A DNA stretch of 6,740 nt from Gammaproteobacteria bacterium (GCA_012800475.1 JAAZJF010000394.1:1-6740); one strand, 5' to 3'. Counted from the stretch's first letter, positions 1-6,579 are shown. The notes: a model not told the origin generated them from the sequence alone. A program made the numbers and translations.

Positions 1-7
1 GGTTTAA
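1..7 (+). CDS. atpG: Possible last codon and stop of atpG (F1 gamma subunit)
   Basis: Bases 2-7 read GTT TAA. The gene before atpD in proteobacterial atp operons is atpG, and gamma subunits of E. coli and Pseudomonas commonly end in ...AAAV, so a terminal valine followed by a stop fits. Only one codon and the stop are visible, so this rests on operon order and not on homology. Confidence 0.3.
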
Positions 8-37
8 GAACGGTTCAAATATTCAGAGGAACCAGAT

Positions 38-1414
38 ATGAGTAGCGGACGTATCGTTCAAATTATCGGCGCCGTCATCGACGTGGAATTCCCACGCGAA
101 CAGGTCCCGAACATTTATGACGCACTGTTAGTACAGGGCGTTGCAACTACACTAGAAGTTCAACAGCAGTTGGGCGACGGTGTAGTACGTACTATTGCCA
201 TGGGTTCGACCGAAGGTCTAAAACGTGGTCTAGAAGTGGTCAACTCAGGCGGTCCAATTACTGTACCAGTGGGCGTTAAAACCCTTGGCCGTATTATGGA
301 CGTACTGGGTAACCCAATTGACGAAGCCGGTCCAATTGGCGAAGAAGAGCGTTGGGGCATTCACCGTCCAGCACCTTCTTATGCAGAACAAGCGGGCGGT
401 AACGAAATTCTAGAAACAGGTATTAAGGTTATTGACCTTGTTTGCCCATTCTCTCGCGGTGGTAAAGTTGGTCTGTTCGGTGGTGCCGGTGTTGGTAAAA
501 CCGTCAACATGATGGAACTGATCCGTAACATTGCTATTGAGCACAGCGGTTACTCTGTATTCGCTGGTGTTGGTGAGCGTACTCGTGAAGGTAACGACTT
601 CTATCACGAGATGAAAGACTCCAACGTACTCGATAAAGTAGCATTGGTTTACGGTCAAATGAACGAGCCACCAGGTAACCGTTTACGTGTTGCTTTGACG
701 GGTTTGACCATGGCTGAAAAGTTCCGTGACGAAGGTCGTGACGTACTGTTGTTTATTGACAACATTTATCGTTACACCTTGGCCGGTACTGAAGTATCTG
801 CACTGTTAGGCCGTATGCCTTCAGCGGTAGGTTACCAGCCAACTTTGGCTGAAGAAATGGGTGTTCTGCAAGAGCGTATTACCTCGACTAAAGCAGGTTC
901 CATTACTTCAATTCAAGCCGTTTACGTACCTGCGGATGACTTAACTGACCCATCTCCAGCCACTACGTTTGCGCACTTGGATGCTACTGTTGTTCTGTCA
1001 CGTGACATTGCATCTTTGGGTATCTACCCTGCGATTGACCCACTGGACTCAACTTCACGTCAGCTTGATGTTACTGTGATTGGTCAAGAGCACTATGATT
1101 GTGCTCGTGGTGTTCAGTACGTATTGCAGCGTTACACTGAGCTAAAAGATATCATTGCGATCCTGGGTATGGACGAGCTGTCTGAAGAAGATAAGCAGTT
1201 AGTAACCCGCGCACGTAAAATCCAACGCTTCCTGTCTCAGCCGTTCTTCGTGGCCGAGGTCTTTACAGGTGCGCCAGGTAAATACGTATCGCTCAAAGAT
1301 ACCATTCGTGGTTTCCAGGGTATCTTGAATGGTGACTACGATGATCTACCAGAACAAGCGTTCTACATGGTAGGTACTATCGAAGAAGCTATTGAGAAAG
1401 CGAACAAAAAGTAA
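38..1414 (+). CDS. atpD: F1Fo ATP synthase subunit beta
   Basis: Catalytic subunit of the F1 sector; three copies alternate with alpha subunits in the membrane-bound ATP synthase and make ATP from ADP and Pi using the proton (or sodium) gradient. The 458 residues match the usual family length. N-terminal beta-barrel is about 1-75. The P-loop GGAGVGKT is at 148-155 (Lys154, Thr155), catalytic Glu180 and Arg181 lie in GERTREGND, the Walker B strand LLFID ends at Asp241, the alpha/beta signature PAIDPLDSTS is at 331-340, and the DELSEED torque lever is intact at 379-385. The ATG is preceded by AGAGGA (25-30) at 7 nt spacing. It is followed by atpC in the same operon. All key residues are present and nothing suggests decay. 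Very close to Pseudomonas and E. coli AtpD by recall. Confidence 0.98.
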   Translation: MSSGRIVQIIGAVIDVEFPREQVPNIYDALLVQGVATTLEVQQQLGDGVVRTIAMGSTEGLKRGLEVVNSGGPITVPVGVKTLGRIMDVLGNPIDEAGPIGEEERWGIHRPAPSYAEQAGGNEILETGIKVIDLVCPFSRGGKVGLFGGAGVGKTVNMMELIRNIAIEHSGYSVFAGVGERTREGNDFYHEMKDSNVLDKVALVYGQMNEPPGNRLRVALTGLTMAEKFRDEGRDVLLFIDNIYRYTLAGTEVSALLGRMPSAVGYQPTLAEEMGVLQERITSTKAGSITSIQAVYVPADDLTDPSPATTFAHLDATVVLSRDIASLGIYPAIDPLDSTSRQLDVTVIGQEHYDCARGVQYVLQRYTELKDIIAILGMDELSEEDKQLVTRARKIQRFLSQPFFVAEVFTGAPGKYVSLKDTIRGFQGILNGDYDDLPEQAFYMVGTIEEAIEKANKK

Positions 1415-1444
1415 TGTGTGAGCCGTAATGGCGAGCAATATGGC

Positions 1445-1466
1445 AGCGGGTGCATTGGCATCCGCT
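1445..1466 (+). other. Hairpin in the atpD-atpC intergenic gap
   Basis: A 9-bp stem pairs 1445-1453 with 1458-1466, including one G-U wobble, around the 4-nt loop ATTG. No T-run follows, so it is not an intrinsic terminator. It ends 12 nt before the atpC Shine-Dalgarno. By inference it could serve as an mRNA stability or processing element, or tune atpC translation, since epsilon is needed at one copy per three beta. Confidence 0.55.
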
Positions 1467-1490
1467 TAGCCTAAAACTGAGGCGATTTAT

Positions 1491-1916
1491 ATGGCCAGCA
1501 GAACAGTCCAGTGTGACATTGTTAGTGCAGAAGAAGAGTTGTTCTCCGGTCGGGTTGAAATGGTCGTTGCTCATGGTCACATGGGTGATTTGGGTATTTT
1601 GCCTGGTCACACCCCACTTATCTCGACAATCAAGCCGGGCCCAGTCCGCGTGATTAAGCAAGGTGGTGGCGAAGAGGTGTATTACATCTCGGGTGGTTTT
1701 ATCGAAGTACAACCGTATACGGTGAAGGTTTTAGCAGATACGGCAATTCGTGCTGCGGATCTTGATGAAGCTGAAGCACTTAAAGCTAAAAAAGCTGCTG
1801 AACAAGCATTAGTTAATCAGTCCGCTGATTTTGATTATGCAGCAGCGGCAGTTCGCTTAGCCGAAGCAGCAGCACAGTTGCGTACGATTCATGAGTTGCG
1901 TAAAAAAACGCGCTGA
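1491..1916 (+). CDS. atpC: F1Fo ATP synthase subunit epsilon
   Basis: Epsilon subunit of the ATP synthase central stalk; it binds gamma and the c-ring and its C-terminal helices inhibit ATP hydrolysis. The 141 residues are normal length. The N-terminal beta-sandwich covers about 3-86, with the family stretch MGDLGILPGHTPL (31-43) and EVYYISGGFIEVQP (61-74). The alanine-rich C-terminal helical hairpin (about 88-138) includes the LAEAAAQLRT repeat-like helix. The ATG has GAGG (1479-1482) 8 nt upstream. It is the last gene of the atp operon: a strong terminator begins 25 nt after the stop. Resembles Pseudomonas AtpC closely, and no residue looks out of place. Confidence 0.97.
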   Translation: MASRTVQCDIVSAEEELFSGRVEMVVAHGHMGDLGILPGHTPLISTIKPGPVRVIKQGGGEEVYYISGGFIEVQPYTVKVLADTAIRAADLDEAEALKAKKAAEQALVNQSADFDYAAAAVRLAEAAAQLRTIHELRKKTR

Positions 1917-1941
1917 TAGATGAATCTTGCTTCTTAGTAAT

Positions 1942-1978
1942 AATAAAAAAGGGTAGCCTGTAGCTACCCTTTTTTATT
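1942..1978 (+). terminator. Intrinsic terminator of the atp operon
   Basis: A perfect inverted repeat: GGGTAGC (1951-1957) pairs with GCTACCC (1963-1969) around a 5-nt loop, and the flanking A-run (1945-1950) pairs with the T-run (1970-1975). The A/T flanks extend the symmetry to 1942-1978. A GC-rich core followed by six T makes a canonical Rho-independent terminator; the matching A-run on the other side means it could act in both directions, though no minus-strand gene ends here. Confidence 0.93.
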
Positions 1979-2006
1979 GCTTATTTTTTGGCATTAAATA
2001 TCTAAT
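1977..2006 (+). promoter_or_regulatory. Weak candidate sigma70 promoter for glmU
   Basis: TTGCTT (1977-1982) and TCTAAT (2001-2006) are spaced by 18 bp in the short A/T-rich gap between the atp terminator and glmU. The -10 matches five of six consensus positions but the -35 is poor, and it partly overlaps the tail of the terminator. Transcription would start near 2013, leaving a 5' leader of about 16 nt that just includes the Shine-Dalgarno AAGGA (2015-2019). glmU needs a promoter somewhere here unless the terminator leaks; this is the best candidate seen. Confidence 0.25.
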
Positions 2007-2028
2007 TATTTTATAAGGACTTATTAGC

Positions 2029-3387
2029 ATGTCGTTGGATATCGTGATTCTCGCTGCAGGCCAAGGCACACGTATGCGCTCGGCTTTACCTAAAGTTTTG
2101 CACCCCATTGCCGGATTATCGATGCTGGGTCATGTTGTACAAACCGCGCGTTTGTTAAAGCCAGATAGTATCCAGGTGGTGATAGGGCATGGTGCGCAAT
2201 TGGTCCGTGAGATGCTCGCTGCTGACGATGTAAATTTTGTGGTACAGCATGAACAACTGGGTACAGGTCACGCTGTAGCTCAGGCTGTGACCCATTTAAA
2301 AGCGGATAACACTCTGGTTTTATACGGTGATGTACCTTTGATTGAAGCTGTCACTTTAGAAAGTCTAATGAAGCAGCTTTCAGATCAGAGCATGGCACTA
2401 CTCACAGTGAACCTTGATAACCCCGCTGGGTATGGTCGCATTGTGCGCAATGTTGATGGTGTTGTGCAGGCCATTGTTGAGCATAAGGATGCAAGCCCTG
2501 AGCAACTTAAAATCTGTGAAGGCAATACCGGTATTTTAGCTGCACCGCGCGTCGCGCTCACTGATTGGCTCAGCCGTCTTTCCAACAGCAATGCACAAGG
2601 TGAATATTATTTAACAGATATTATCGCTATGGCCGTTGCTGATGGTTTATCAGTCAACACTGAAACGGCAGTTGATGCAATGGAAGTGCAAGGCGCTAAT
2701 GATCGCTTGCAGTTGTCTGAACTGGAGCGTCACTACCAGCAACGTGCCGCGCGCCGCTTAATGGCACAAGGCGTTACTTTATTAGACCCTGCGCGTTTTG
2801 ACTTGCGTGGAGAGGTCAGTGTGGGCCGTGATGTCGTGATTGATATTAATGTGATTTTAGAAGGACAGGTTGAGATTGCTGATAATGTCTCTATTGGCCC
2901 TAATTGCGTTATTAAAAACTCGATCTTACGCGCTGGAGCAGTGATCAAAGCTAATAGCCATTTAGAGGGTGCCGATGTAGGAGAGGGGGCGGACTGTGGC
3001 CCATTTGCCCGTTTACGTCCCGGTACTGTATTGGCAGCTCGCGCGCATGTCGGCAACTTTGTTGAGCTGAAAAATACGCGTTTAGGTGAAGCCGCAAAAG
3101 CAGGTCATTTGACTTACTTAGGTGATACTGAAGTTGGCGCGCGGAGTAATATAGGTGCGGGCACCATTACCTGCAATTATGATGGTGTGAATAAGTCTAA
3201 GACCATCATGGGTGAAGATGTATTTATTGGTTCTAATAGCTCTCTAGTTGCACCCTTGCACTTAGGTGATGGCTCAACAACAGGTGCAGGATCAACGATT
3301 ACAACAGATGTACCTGCGCATGCTTTAGCGGTAGGTCGTGGGCGTCAACGTAATTTAGAAGGTTGGGCGCGTCCGAAAAAACGTTAA
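2029..3387 (+). CDS. glmU: Bifunctional GlcNAc-1-P uridylyltransferase / GlcN-1-P acetyltransferase
   Basis: Cytoplasmic enzyme that makes UDP-GlcNAc, precursor of peptidoglycan and lipopolysaccharide: the C-terminal half acetylates glucosamine-1-phosphate with acetyl-CoA, the N-terminal half couples the product to UTP. At 452 residues it is full length. The nucleotidyltransferase domain (1-225) shows LAAGQGTRM (8-16), Lys22, QLGTGHA (76-82), YGDVPL with metal-binding Asp101, GEYY (191-194) and metal-binding Asn224. A linker leads to the left-handed beta-helix of hexapeptide repeats (about 250-435), with RLRPG (328-332), the catalytic His360 in KAGHLTYLGD, and NIGAGTITCNYDG (374-386). The ATG has AAGGA (2015-2019) at 9 nt. 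It lies between two terminators, so it is probably monocistronic. Unlike many pseudomonads, glmR and glmS do not follow. Confidence 0.98.
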   Translation: MSLDIVILAAGQGTRMRSALPKVLHPIAGLSMLGHVVQTARLLKPDSIQVVIGHGAQLVREMLAADDVNFVVQHEQLGTGHAVAQAVTHLKADNTLVLYGDVPLIEAVTLESLMKQLSDQSMALLTVNLDNPAGYGRIVRNVDGVVQAIVEHKDASPEQLKICEGNTGILAAPRVALTDWLSRLSNSNAQGEYYLTDIIAMAVADGLSVNTETAVDAMEVQGANDRLQLSELERHYQQRAARRLMAQGVTLLDPARFDLRGEVSVGRDVVIDINVILEGQVEIADNVSIGPNCVIKNSILRAGAVIKANSHLEGADVGEGADCGPFARLRPGTVLAARAHVGNFVELKNTRLGEAAKAGHLTYLGDTEVGARSNIGAGTITCNYDGVNKSKTIMGEDVFIGSNSSLVAPLHLGDGSTTGAGSTITTDVPAHALAVGRGRQRNLEGWARPKKR

Positions 3388-3403
3388 GCCAACGAGTGTG
3401 AAC

Positions 3404-3442
3404 AAAAGCTGTTTATAGACTGGTGCTATAAGCAGCTTTTTT
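3404..3442 (+). terminator. Intrinsic terminator of glmU
   Basis: A 15-bp stem (3404-3418 with 3426-3440, one wobble) around a 7-nt loop ends in TTTTTT (3437-3442). The upstream arm starts with AAAA, so the same hairpin gives a short T-tail on the minus strand and may also stop transcripts of the converging TM2 gene, whose stop codon is about 24 bp away. Confidence 0.88.
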
Positions 3443-3465
3443 ATGTGCGGTGCGCTATTTTTAGG

Positions 3466-3867
3466 CTATTTGAAAATACTATTTTGCGCCGATATTTGCT
3501 GATTGATTGTCCAGTAATCATAGAGTACGCCGATCATTAACAAGCCGCCGGTGCATAAATACAAAATACCGCTGATCCATTTACCTTGATACATTCTATG
3601 TACGCCGAAAACGCCTAGAAAGGTCAACAAAACCCATGCAACATTATAATCCACACGACCGTTTCGAAAGCGTATGTTCGCTTCTCTATCCATGCTGGGT
3701 ATTAAAAATAAATCAATAATCCAGCCAATAAAGAAAAAGCCTAAAGTGAAAAACCAAATTGTTCCAGTAATGGGTTTACCATAATAAAATCGGTGCGAAC
3801 CTAAAAAACCAAAAATCCACAATAGATAACCTATCACTGGTGTATGGCTATCAGTGTCGTAGCGCAT
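3466..3867 (-). CDS. Tandem TM2-domain membrane protein, function unknown
   Basis: A 133-residue inner-membrane protein built from two TM2 domains. Each has the family pattern: a hydrophobic helix, a G-x-x-G-x-H-R-x-Y-x-G-K turn, a second helix with glycines, and an Asp at its end. Repeat 1 has GFLGSHRFYYGK (20-31) and Asp52; repeat 2 has GVFGVHRMYQGK (85-96) and Asp117. Four membrane segments are expected, about 11-27, 35-56, 76-89 and 98-114, with a basic loop (61-71) between the halves. The start at 3867 is chosen because AAAGGA lies 7 nt upstream; the longer open frame to 4104 gives a non-TM2 extension without such a site. The gene converges on glmU and diverges from the amidase gene. TM2 proteins have no general biochemical function, and none is assigned here. 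Confidence 0.85.
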   Translation of the reverse strand: MRYDTDSHTPVIGYLLWIFGFLGSHRFYYGKPITGTIWFFTLGFFFIGWIIDLFLIPSMDREANIRFRNGRVDYNVAWVLLTFLGVFGVHRMYQGKWISGILYLCTGGLLMIGVLYDYWTINQQISAQNSIFK

Positions 3868-3874
3868 GGCGAAG

Positions 3875-3880
3875 TCCTTT
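3875..3880 (-). promoter_or_regulatory. Ribosome binding site fixing the TM2 gene start
   Basis: On the minus strand AAAGGA lies 7 nt before the ATG at 3867-3865. It supports that start over upstream in-frame starts as far as 4104, which would add about 79 residues with no TM2 similarity and would overlap the amidase start. Confidence 0.75.
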
Positions 3881-4071
3881 ATGAGTTCAGTAGCTGTCAG
3901 ACTCGCACTTTTTGAAATAGTTGCGCAATACTGTGTTTGCTCATTTAAGCTGAGGCGGATGCTTAGAAAGTGTGTGGCTGCTACTGAAACAGGTGGTCCA
4001 ACAAGGTATTGTGCGTCGCTAGATAAAGTCTTGTGTTCTGAGTTGCTGAGCACAGGAGAAGATTTTACATT

Positions 4072-4086
4072 ATGAAAATGGGTTAA
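4072..4086 (+). other. Four-codon mini-ORF directly before the amidase gene
   Basis: ATG AAA ATG GGT TAA encodes Met-Lys-Met-Gly and stops 2 nt before the amidase ATG, in a different frame. The only good Shine-Dalgarno in the area, AGGAG (4054-4058), is 13 nt from this ATG but 30 nt from the amidase ATG. The arrangement could allow translational coupling by re-initiation. It may also be chance, especially if transcription starts downstream at about 4078. Confidence 0.35.
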
Positions 4087-4088
4087 GT

Positions 4089-4868
4089 ATGAATTTTCGA
4101 GCATTGTTATGCGCTGTTTTATTTTTATCCGGTTGTTCAGGTCTGAAATTTGATGACAGTTATCAGTCTGTGGGGCAGGACAGCCGCGTGCAGTTTATTG
4201 TGTTGCATTACACCTCTAGCGATTTGCCCCGCTCGTTGTACTTGTTAACAGAGAAAGAAGTCAGCAGTCATTATCTGATAGCTGAGCAGCCAGCGACTAT
4301 TTATCGGTTAGTCGATGAAAACCGCCGAGCTTGGCACGCAGGTCACAGTCAGTGGAATGGACGTACTTGGTTAAATTCAAGCTCAATTGGAATTGAGATG
4401 GTGAATCAAGGTTATACCGACACTGCGCAAGGGCGAGTTTGGCAGGCTTGGAGTCCAGAGCAAGTGGATGCATTGGTGTTGCTACTTAAGGATATTATGC
4501 AGCGCCATGGTTTGACTGCTGATCATATTGTCGGGCATAGCGATATAGCACCCCAACGTAAAGTTGATCCAGGTCCAGCATTTCCATGGCAGCGCTTAGC
4601 TGAAGAAGGATTGATTCGCTGGCCAGAGCCACAGGCTGTTGCAACTCACTTAGCTGTGTTTACTGAGCAAACCCCATCTATCAGTTGGTTTCAGCAACAG
4701 TTGGCTCAAGTAGGTTACGCCGTACCTGAGCATGGCGACTTAGATGAGGCGACCCGCAATGTTTTAGCTGCCTTTCAAATGAAATACCGTCCAGAACTCT
4801 ATGATGGCGAACCCGATGCACAGACGGCTGCGATGCTTTTAGCCTTAACCACACAAATGAGTCGTTAA
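4089..4868 (+). CDS. amiD: Lipoprotein N-acetylmuramoyl-L-alanine amidase, AmiD/AmpDh2 type
   Basis: Zinc amidase cutting the bond between MurNAc and L-Ala in peptidoglycan or its fragments, predicted on the periplasmic face of the outer membrane. Residues 1-16 form a lipoprotein signal with lipobox L-S-G-C and acylated Cys16; Ser17 at +2 argues against inner-membrane retention. The Amidase_2 domain (about 33-170) has zinc ligands His40 (VLHYTS), His150 (VGHSDIAPQRK) and Asp160, plus catalytic Glu103 (IGIEMVN) and Lys158. A C-terminal peptidoglycan-binding domain (about 195-255) contains GDLDEATRNVLAAFQ. At 259 residues it matches Pseudomonas AmpDh2 and E. coli AmiD. The start gives a complete lipoprotein signal but has only a weak ribosome site; see the mini-ORF. 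It is followed after 16 bp by the SpmAB-like gene, so they are probably cotranscribed. In Pseudomonas, AmpDh2 is one of the AmpD homologues tied to peptidoglycan recycling and beta-lactamase control. Confidence 0.92.
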   Translation: MNFRALLCAVLFLSGCSGLKFDDSYQSVGQDSRVQFIVLHYTSSDLPRSLYLLTEKEVSSHYLIAEQPATIYRLVDENRRAWHAGHSQWNGRTWLNSSSIGIEMVNQGYTDTAQGRVWQAWSPEQVDALVLLLKDIMQRHGLTADHIVGHSDIAPQRKVDPGPAFPWQRLAEEGLIRWPEPQAVATHLAVFTEQTPSISWFQQQLAQVGYAVPEHGDLDEATRNVLAAFQMKYRPELYDGEPDAQTAAMLLALTTQMSR

Positions 4869-4884
4869 CCTTAGGAGTCTTGGC

Positions 4885-6111
4885 ATGTTAAATGGCTTAT
4901 GGCTGAGTTTTTTTATCGTTGCGAGTGTTGCAGGGGTGGTGCGCTGGTTCGGTGGTGATCCGGGTGTGTGGGCAGCGATGGTAGAAAGCCTGTTTAATAT
5001 GGCCAAGCTGTCGGTTGATGTGATGCTGCTGCTGTTTGGCACTCTTACACTGTGGCTTGGCTTTCTTAAGATAGCTGAAAAAGCGGGTTTAGTTGATCTG
5101 TTGGCTAAACTGCTCGGTCCGTTATTTGCCAAGCTGATGCCAGAAGTCCCCCGTGGGCACCCTGCATTAGGGCTGATCACCTTAAACTTCGCTGCAAATG
5201 GCCTAGGCTTAGATAATGCGGCGACGCCTATAGGTTTGAAAGCGATGCGCGCTTTACAAGACATTAACCCTTCTGCAACCACAGCGAGTAATGCACAGAT
5301 TTTATTCTTAGTGCTGAATGCTTCATCGCTGACTTTGTTACCTGTCACTATTTTCATGTACCGCGCGCAGCAAGGTGCAGCTGATCCGACCTTAGTGTTT
5401 TTACCGATCTTGATTGCCACCAGTGCTTCCAGTTTAGTCGGGCTGTTATCCGTGGCCTTTATGCAACGCTTGCGTATTTTTCACCCTGTCGTTTTAGCTT
5501 ATATGGTGCCGAGTGCTTTGTTATTGGGTGGCTTTATGGCGCTACTGGCTACTTTAAGCGCTACAGCACTGGCCAGCCTTTCGTCTTTGCTCGGTAATAT
5601 GACGCTGTTTGGCATCATCATGAGTTTTCTGATTTTAGGCATGGTGCGTAAAGTGCCTGTATATGAAACCTTTGTTGAGGGTGCCAAGGAAGGATTTCAA
5701 GTTGCTAAAGACTTGCTGCCTTACTTAGTTGCTATGTTGTGCGCCGTTGGGGTGTTGCGCGCCTCCGGTGCACTCGAGTTTGGGTTGGATGGTATTCGTT
5801 GGTTAGTTGATTGGTTACAGTGGGATTCACGCTTTGTTGATGCACTACCTACCGCGATGGTTAAGCCGTTCTCCGGAAGTGCTGCGCGAGCTATGCTGAT
5901 TGAAACGATGCAAAGCCAAGGTGTCGATAGTTTCCCAGCATTGGTTGCAGCGACGATTCAAGGGAGTACAGAAACGACCTTCTATGTATTAGCGGTGTAT
6001 TTTGGTGCAGTAGGCATTCAGCGTGCGCGTCATGCTGTGGGGTGTGCTTTATTAGCTGAGTTTGCGGGTGTTGTTGCAGCGATCAGTGTGTGTTACTGGT
6101 TTTTTGGCTAA
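4885..6111 (+). CDS. Nucleoside-recognition (Gate) membrane protein, SpmA-SpmB fusion type
   Basis: A 408-residue polytopic inner-membrane protein with two Gate (nucleoside recognition) domains. The N-terminal half is SpmA-like, with ANGLGLDNAATPIGLKAM (104-121). The C-terminal half is SpmB-like, with LPTAMVKPFSGSAAR (321-335) and QGSTETTFYVLAVYFG (359-374). Hydrophobic segments are near 5-20, 44-62, 92-108, 138-158, 169-192, 203-230, 236-254, 277-292, 364-378 and 388-406. In Bacillus, SpmA and SpmB are separate proteins for spore core dehydration; this organism would not sporulate, so the substrate is unknown and transport is only inferred from the fold. AGGAG (4873-4877) sits 7 nt before the ATG, 16 bp after the amidase stop. 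To my recollection P. aeruginosa also has such a gene next to ampDh2, which suggests an envelope-linked role. No truncation seen. Confidence 0.88.
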   Translation: MLNGLWLSFFIVASVAGVVRWFGGDPGVWAAMVESLFNMAKLSVDVMLLLFGTLTLWLGFLKIAEKAGLVDLLAKLLGPLFAKLMPEVPRGHPALGLITLNFAANGLGLDNAATPIGLKAMRALQDINPSATTASNAQILFLVLNASSLTLLPVTIFMYRAQQGAADPTLVFLPILIATSASSLVGLLSVAFMQRLRIFHPVVLAYMVPSALLLGGFMALLATLSATALASLSSLLGNMTLFGIIMSFLILGMVRKVPVYETFVEGAKEGFQVAKDLLPYLVAMLCAVGVLRASGALEFGLDGIRWLVDWLQWDSRFVDALPTAMVKPFSGSAARAMLIETMQSQGVDSFPALVAATIQGSTETTFYVLAVYFGAVGIQRARHAVGCALLAEFAGVVAAISVCYWFFG

Positions 6112-6131
6112 TAGATCAATAGAGAATAGGT

Positions 6132-6136
6132 GAGGG
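6132..6136 (+). promoter_or_regulatory. Ribosome binding site deciding the start of the last gene
   Basis: GAGGG lies 5 nt before the ATG at 6142. The alternative in-frame GTG at 6130 overlaps this motif, has no good site of its own, and would add only M-R-V-V to the protein. ATG 6142 is therefore preferred. Confidence 0.65.
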
Positions 6137-6141
6137 TGGTT

Positions 6142-6555
6142 ATGTTTTGGAAAGCTGTAAGTAGCACAGCGCTATTAATAGCATGCAGTGCTTGTGCTGC
6201 ACCACTACCCGAGCACGATCCAAGTATGGCCTGGATTGATGTGCATTCGGGTGCAGGGCATCGCTTATCAGCGCAGCGTATGGATGGAGCTAAAGTAAAT
6301 GATGCTCGCTTTTTTCAAATTGCTCCCGGAGCTCACCAGCTAGACATGCGTTTAACCTATGATCGAGGTGGTAATCGTGCTGGCGGTAATGAACGTCGTT
6401 GCTTAGTCAATGTCGACTACTCAGGCTTTACAGCTGGACAGCGTTACAGTGTGCGAGCATTAGCTAAAGGATGGACCGTGAGAGTATGGCTATATAGTAG
6501 TGATGGTCAGCGCCTTGTTGAAAGCAAATCGGTGCGTTGTGGCTCGCAGTATTGA
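6142..6555 (+). CDS. Small predicted lipoprotein of unknown function
   Basis: A 137-residue protein (start at ATG 6142). Residues 1-15 make a lipoprotein signal, Lys4 then a hydrophobic stretch ending in lipobox L-I-A-C, so Cys15 is probably acylated, with Ser16 at +2 suggesting the outer membrane. A second Cys at 18 is a poorer lipobox. The mature part is beta-rich, with AWIDVHSGAGHRLSAQRMDG (30-49), DARFFQIAPGAHQLDMRL (54-71) and GQRYSVRALAKG (99-110). The P-G-x-H-x-L turn resembles small extracytoplasmic beta-sandwich modules such as PEGA, a loose likeness only. Cys87 and Cys133 could form a disulfide. It begins 30 bp after the SpmAB-like gene and is probably the third gene of that unit. 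It recalls hypothetical lipoproteins seen in pseudomonads, but I cannot name a family. No intrinsic terminator is evident after it. Confidence 0.8.
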   Translation: MFWKAVSSTALLIACSACAAPLPEHDPSMAWIDVHSGAGHRLSAQRMDGAKVNDARFFQIAPGAHQLDMRLTYDRGGNRAGGNERRCLVNVDYSGFTAGQRYSVRALAKGWTVRVWLYSSDGQRLVESKSVRCGSQY

Positions 6556-6579
6556 GCATTGCGTAGAAAATTCAATTAT

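Larger units (their letters stand above)
3868..4088. other. Divergent intergenic region, TM2 gene / amidase gene
   Basis: These 221 bp must hold the promoters of two divergent genes, but no near-consensus sigma70 site stands out. The plus-strand side has a candidate TTGCTG (4043-4048), 17 bp, TACATT (4066-4071); it would start transcripts near 4078, only about 11 nt before the amidase ATG. A small stem of 7 bp (4032-4038 with 4048-4054, one wobble) abuts an AGGAG at 4054-4058. The frame open from 3866 to 4075 has no ribosome binding site and no recognisable domain and is not called. No promoter for the minus-strand gene could be assigned with confidence. Confidence 0.5.

Noticed and set aside
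1450..1653. 67-codon plus-strand frame overlapping atpC
   Set aside because: It is an out-of-frame shadow of atpC with no ribosome site of its own.
1988..2016. TTGGCA with TTATAA at 17 bp as the glmU promoter
   Set aside because: Transcription would start after the Shine-Dalgarno at 2015-2019, leaving the message without its ribosome site.
3866..4075. Plus-strand open frame of 69 codons in the divergent intergenic region
   Set aside because: It begins opposite the TM2 start codon, has no ribosome binding site, no recognisable domain, and an unlikely composition; its stop merely overlaps the mini-ORF ATG.
3868..4104. N-terminal extension of the TM2 protein to a start at 4104
   Set aside because: A good AAAGGA at 7 nt marks the start at 3867, the TM2 domain begins there, and the extension is unlike TM2 proteins and would run into the amidase gene.
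4845..5420. 191-codon minus-strand frame inside the SpmAB-like gene
   Set aside because: It is the antisense shadow of a clear membrane-protein gene, and its low-complexity translation has no recognisable domain.
6130..6141. GTG at 6130 as the start of the last lipoprotein
   Set aside because: ATG 6142 has GAGGG at 5 nt and gives a complete lipoprotein signal; the GTG overlaps that site and has none of its own.
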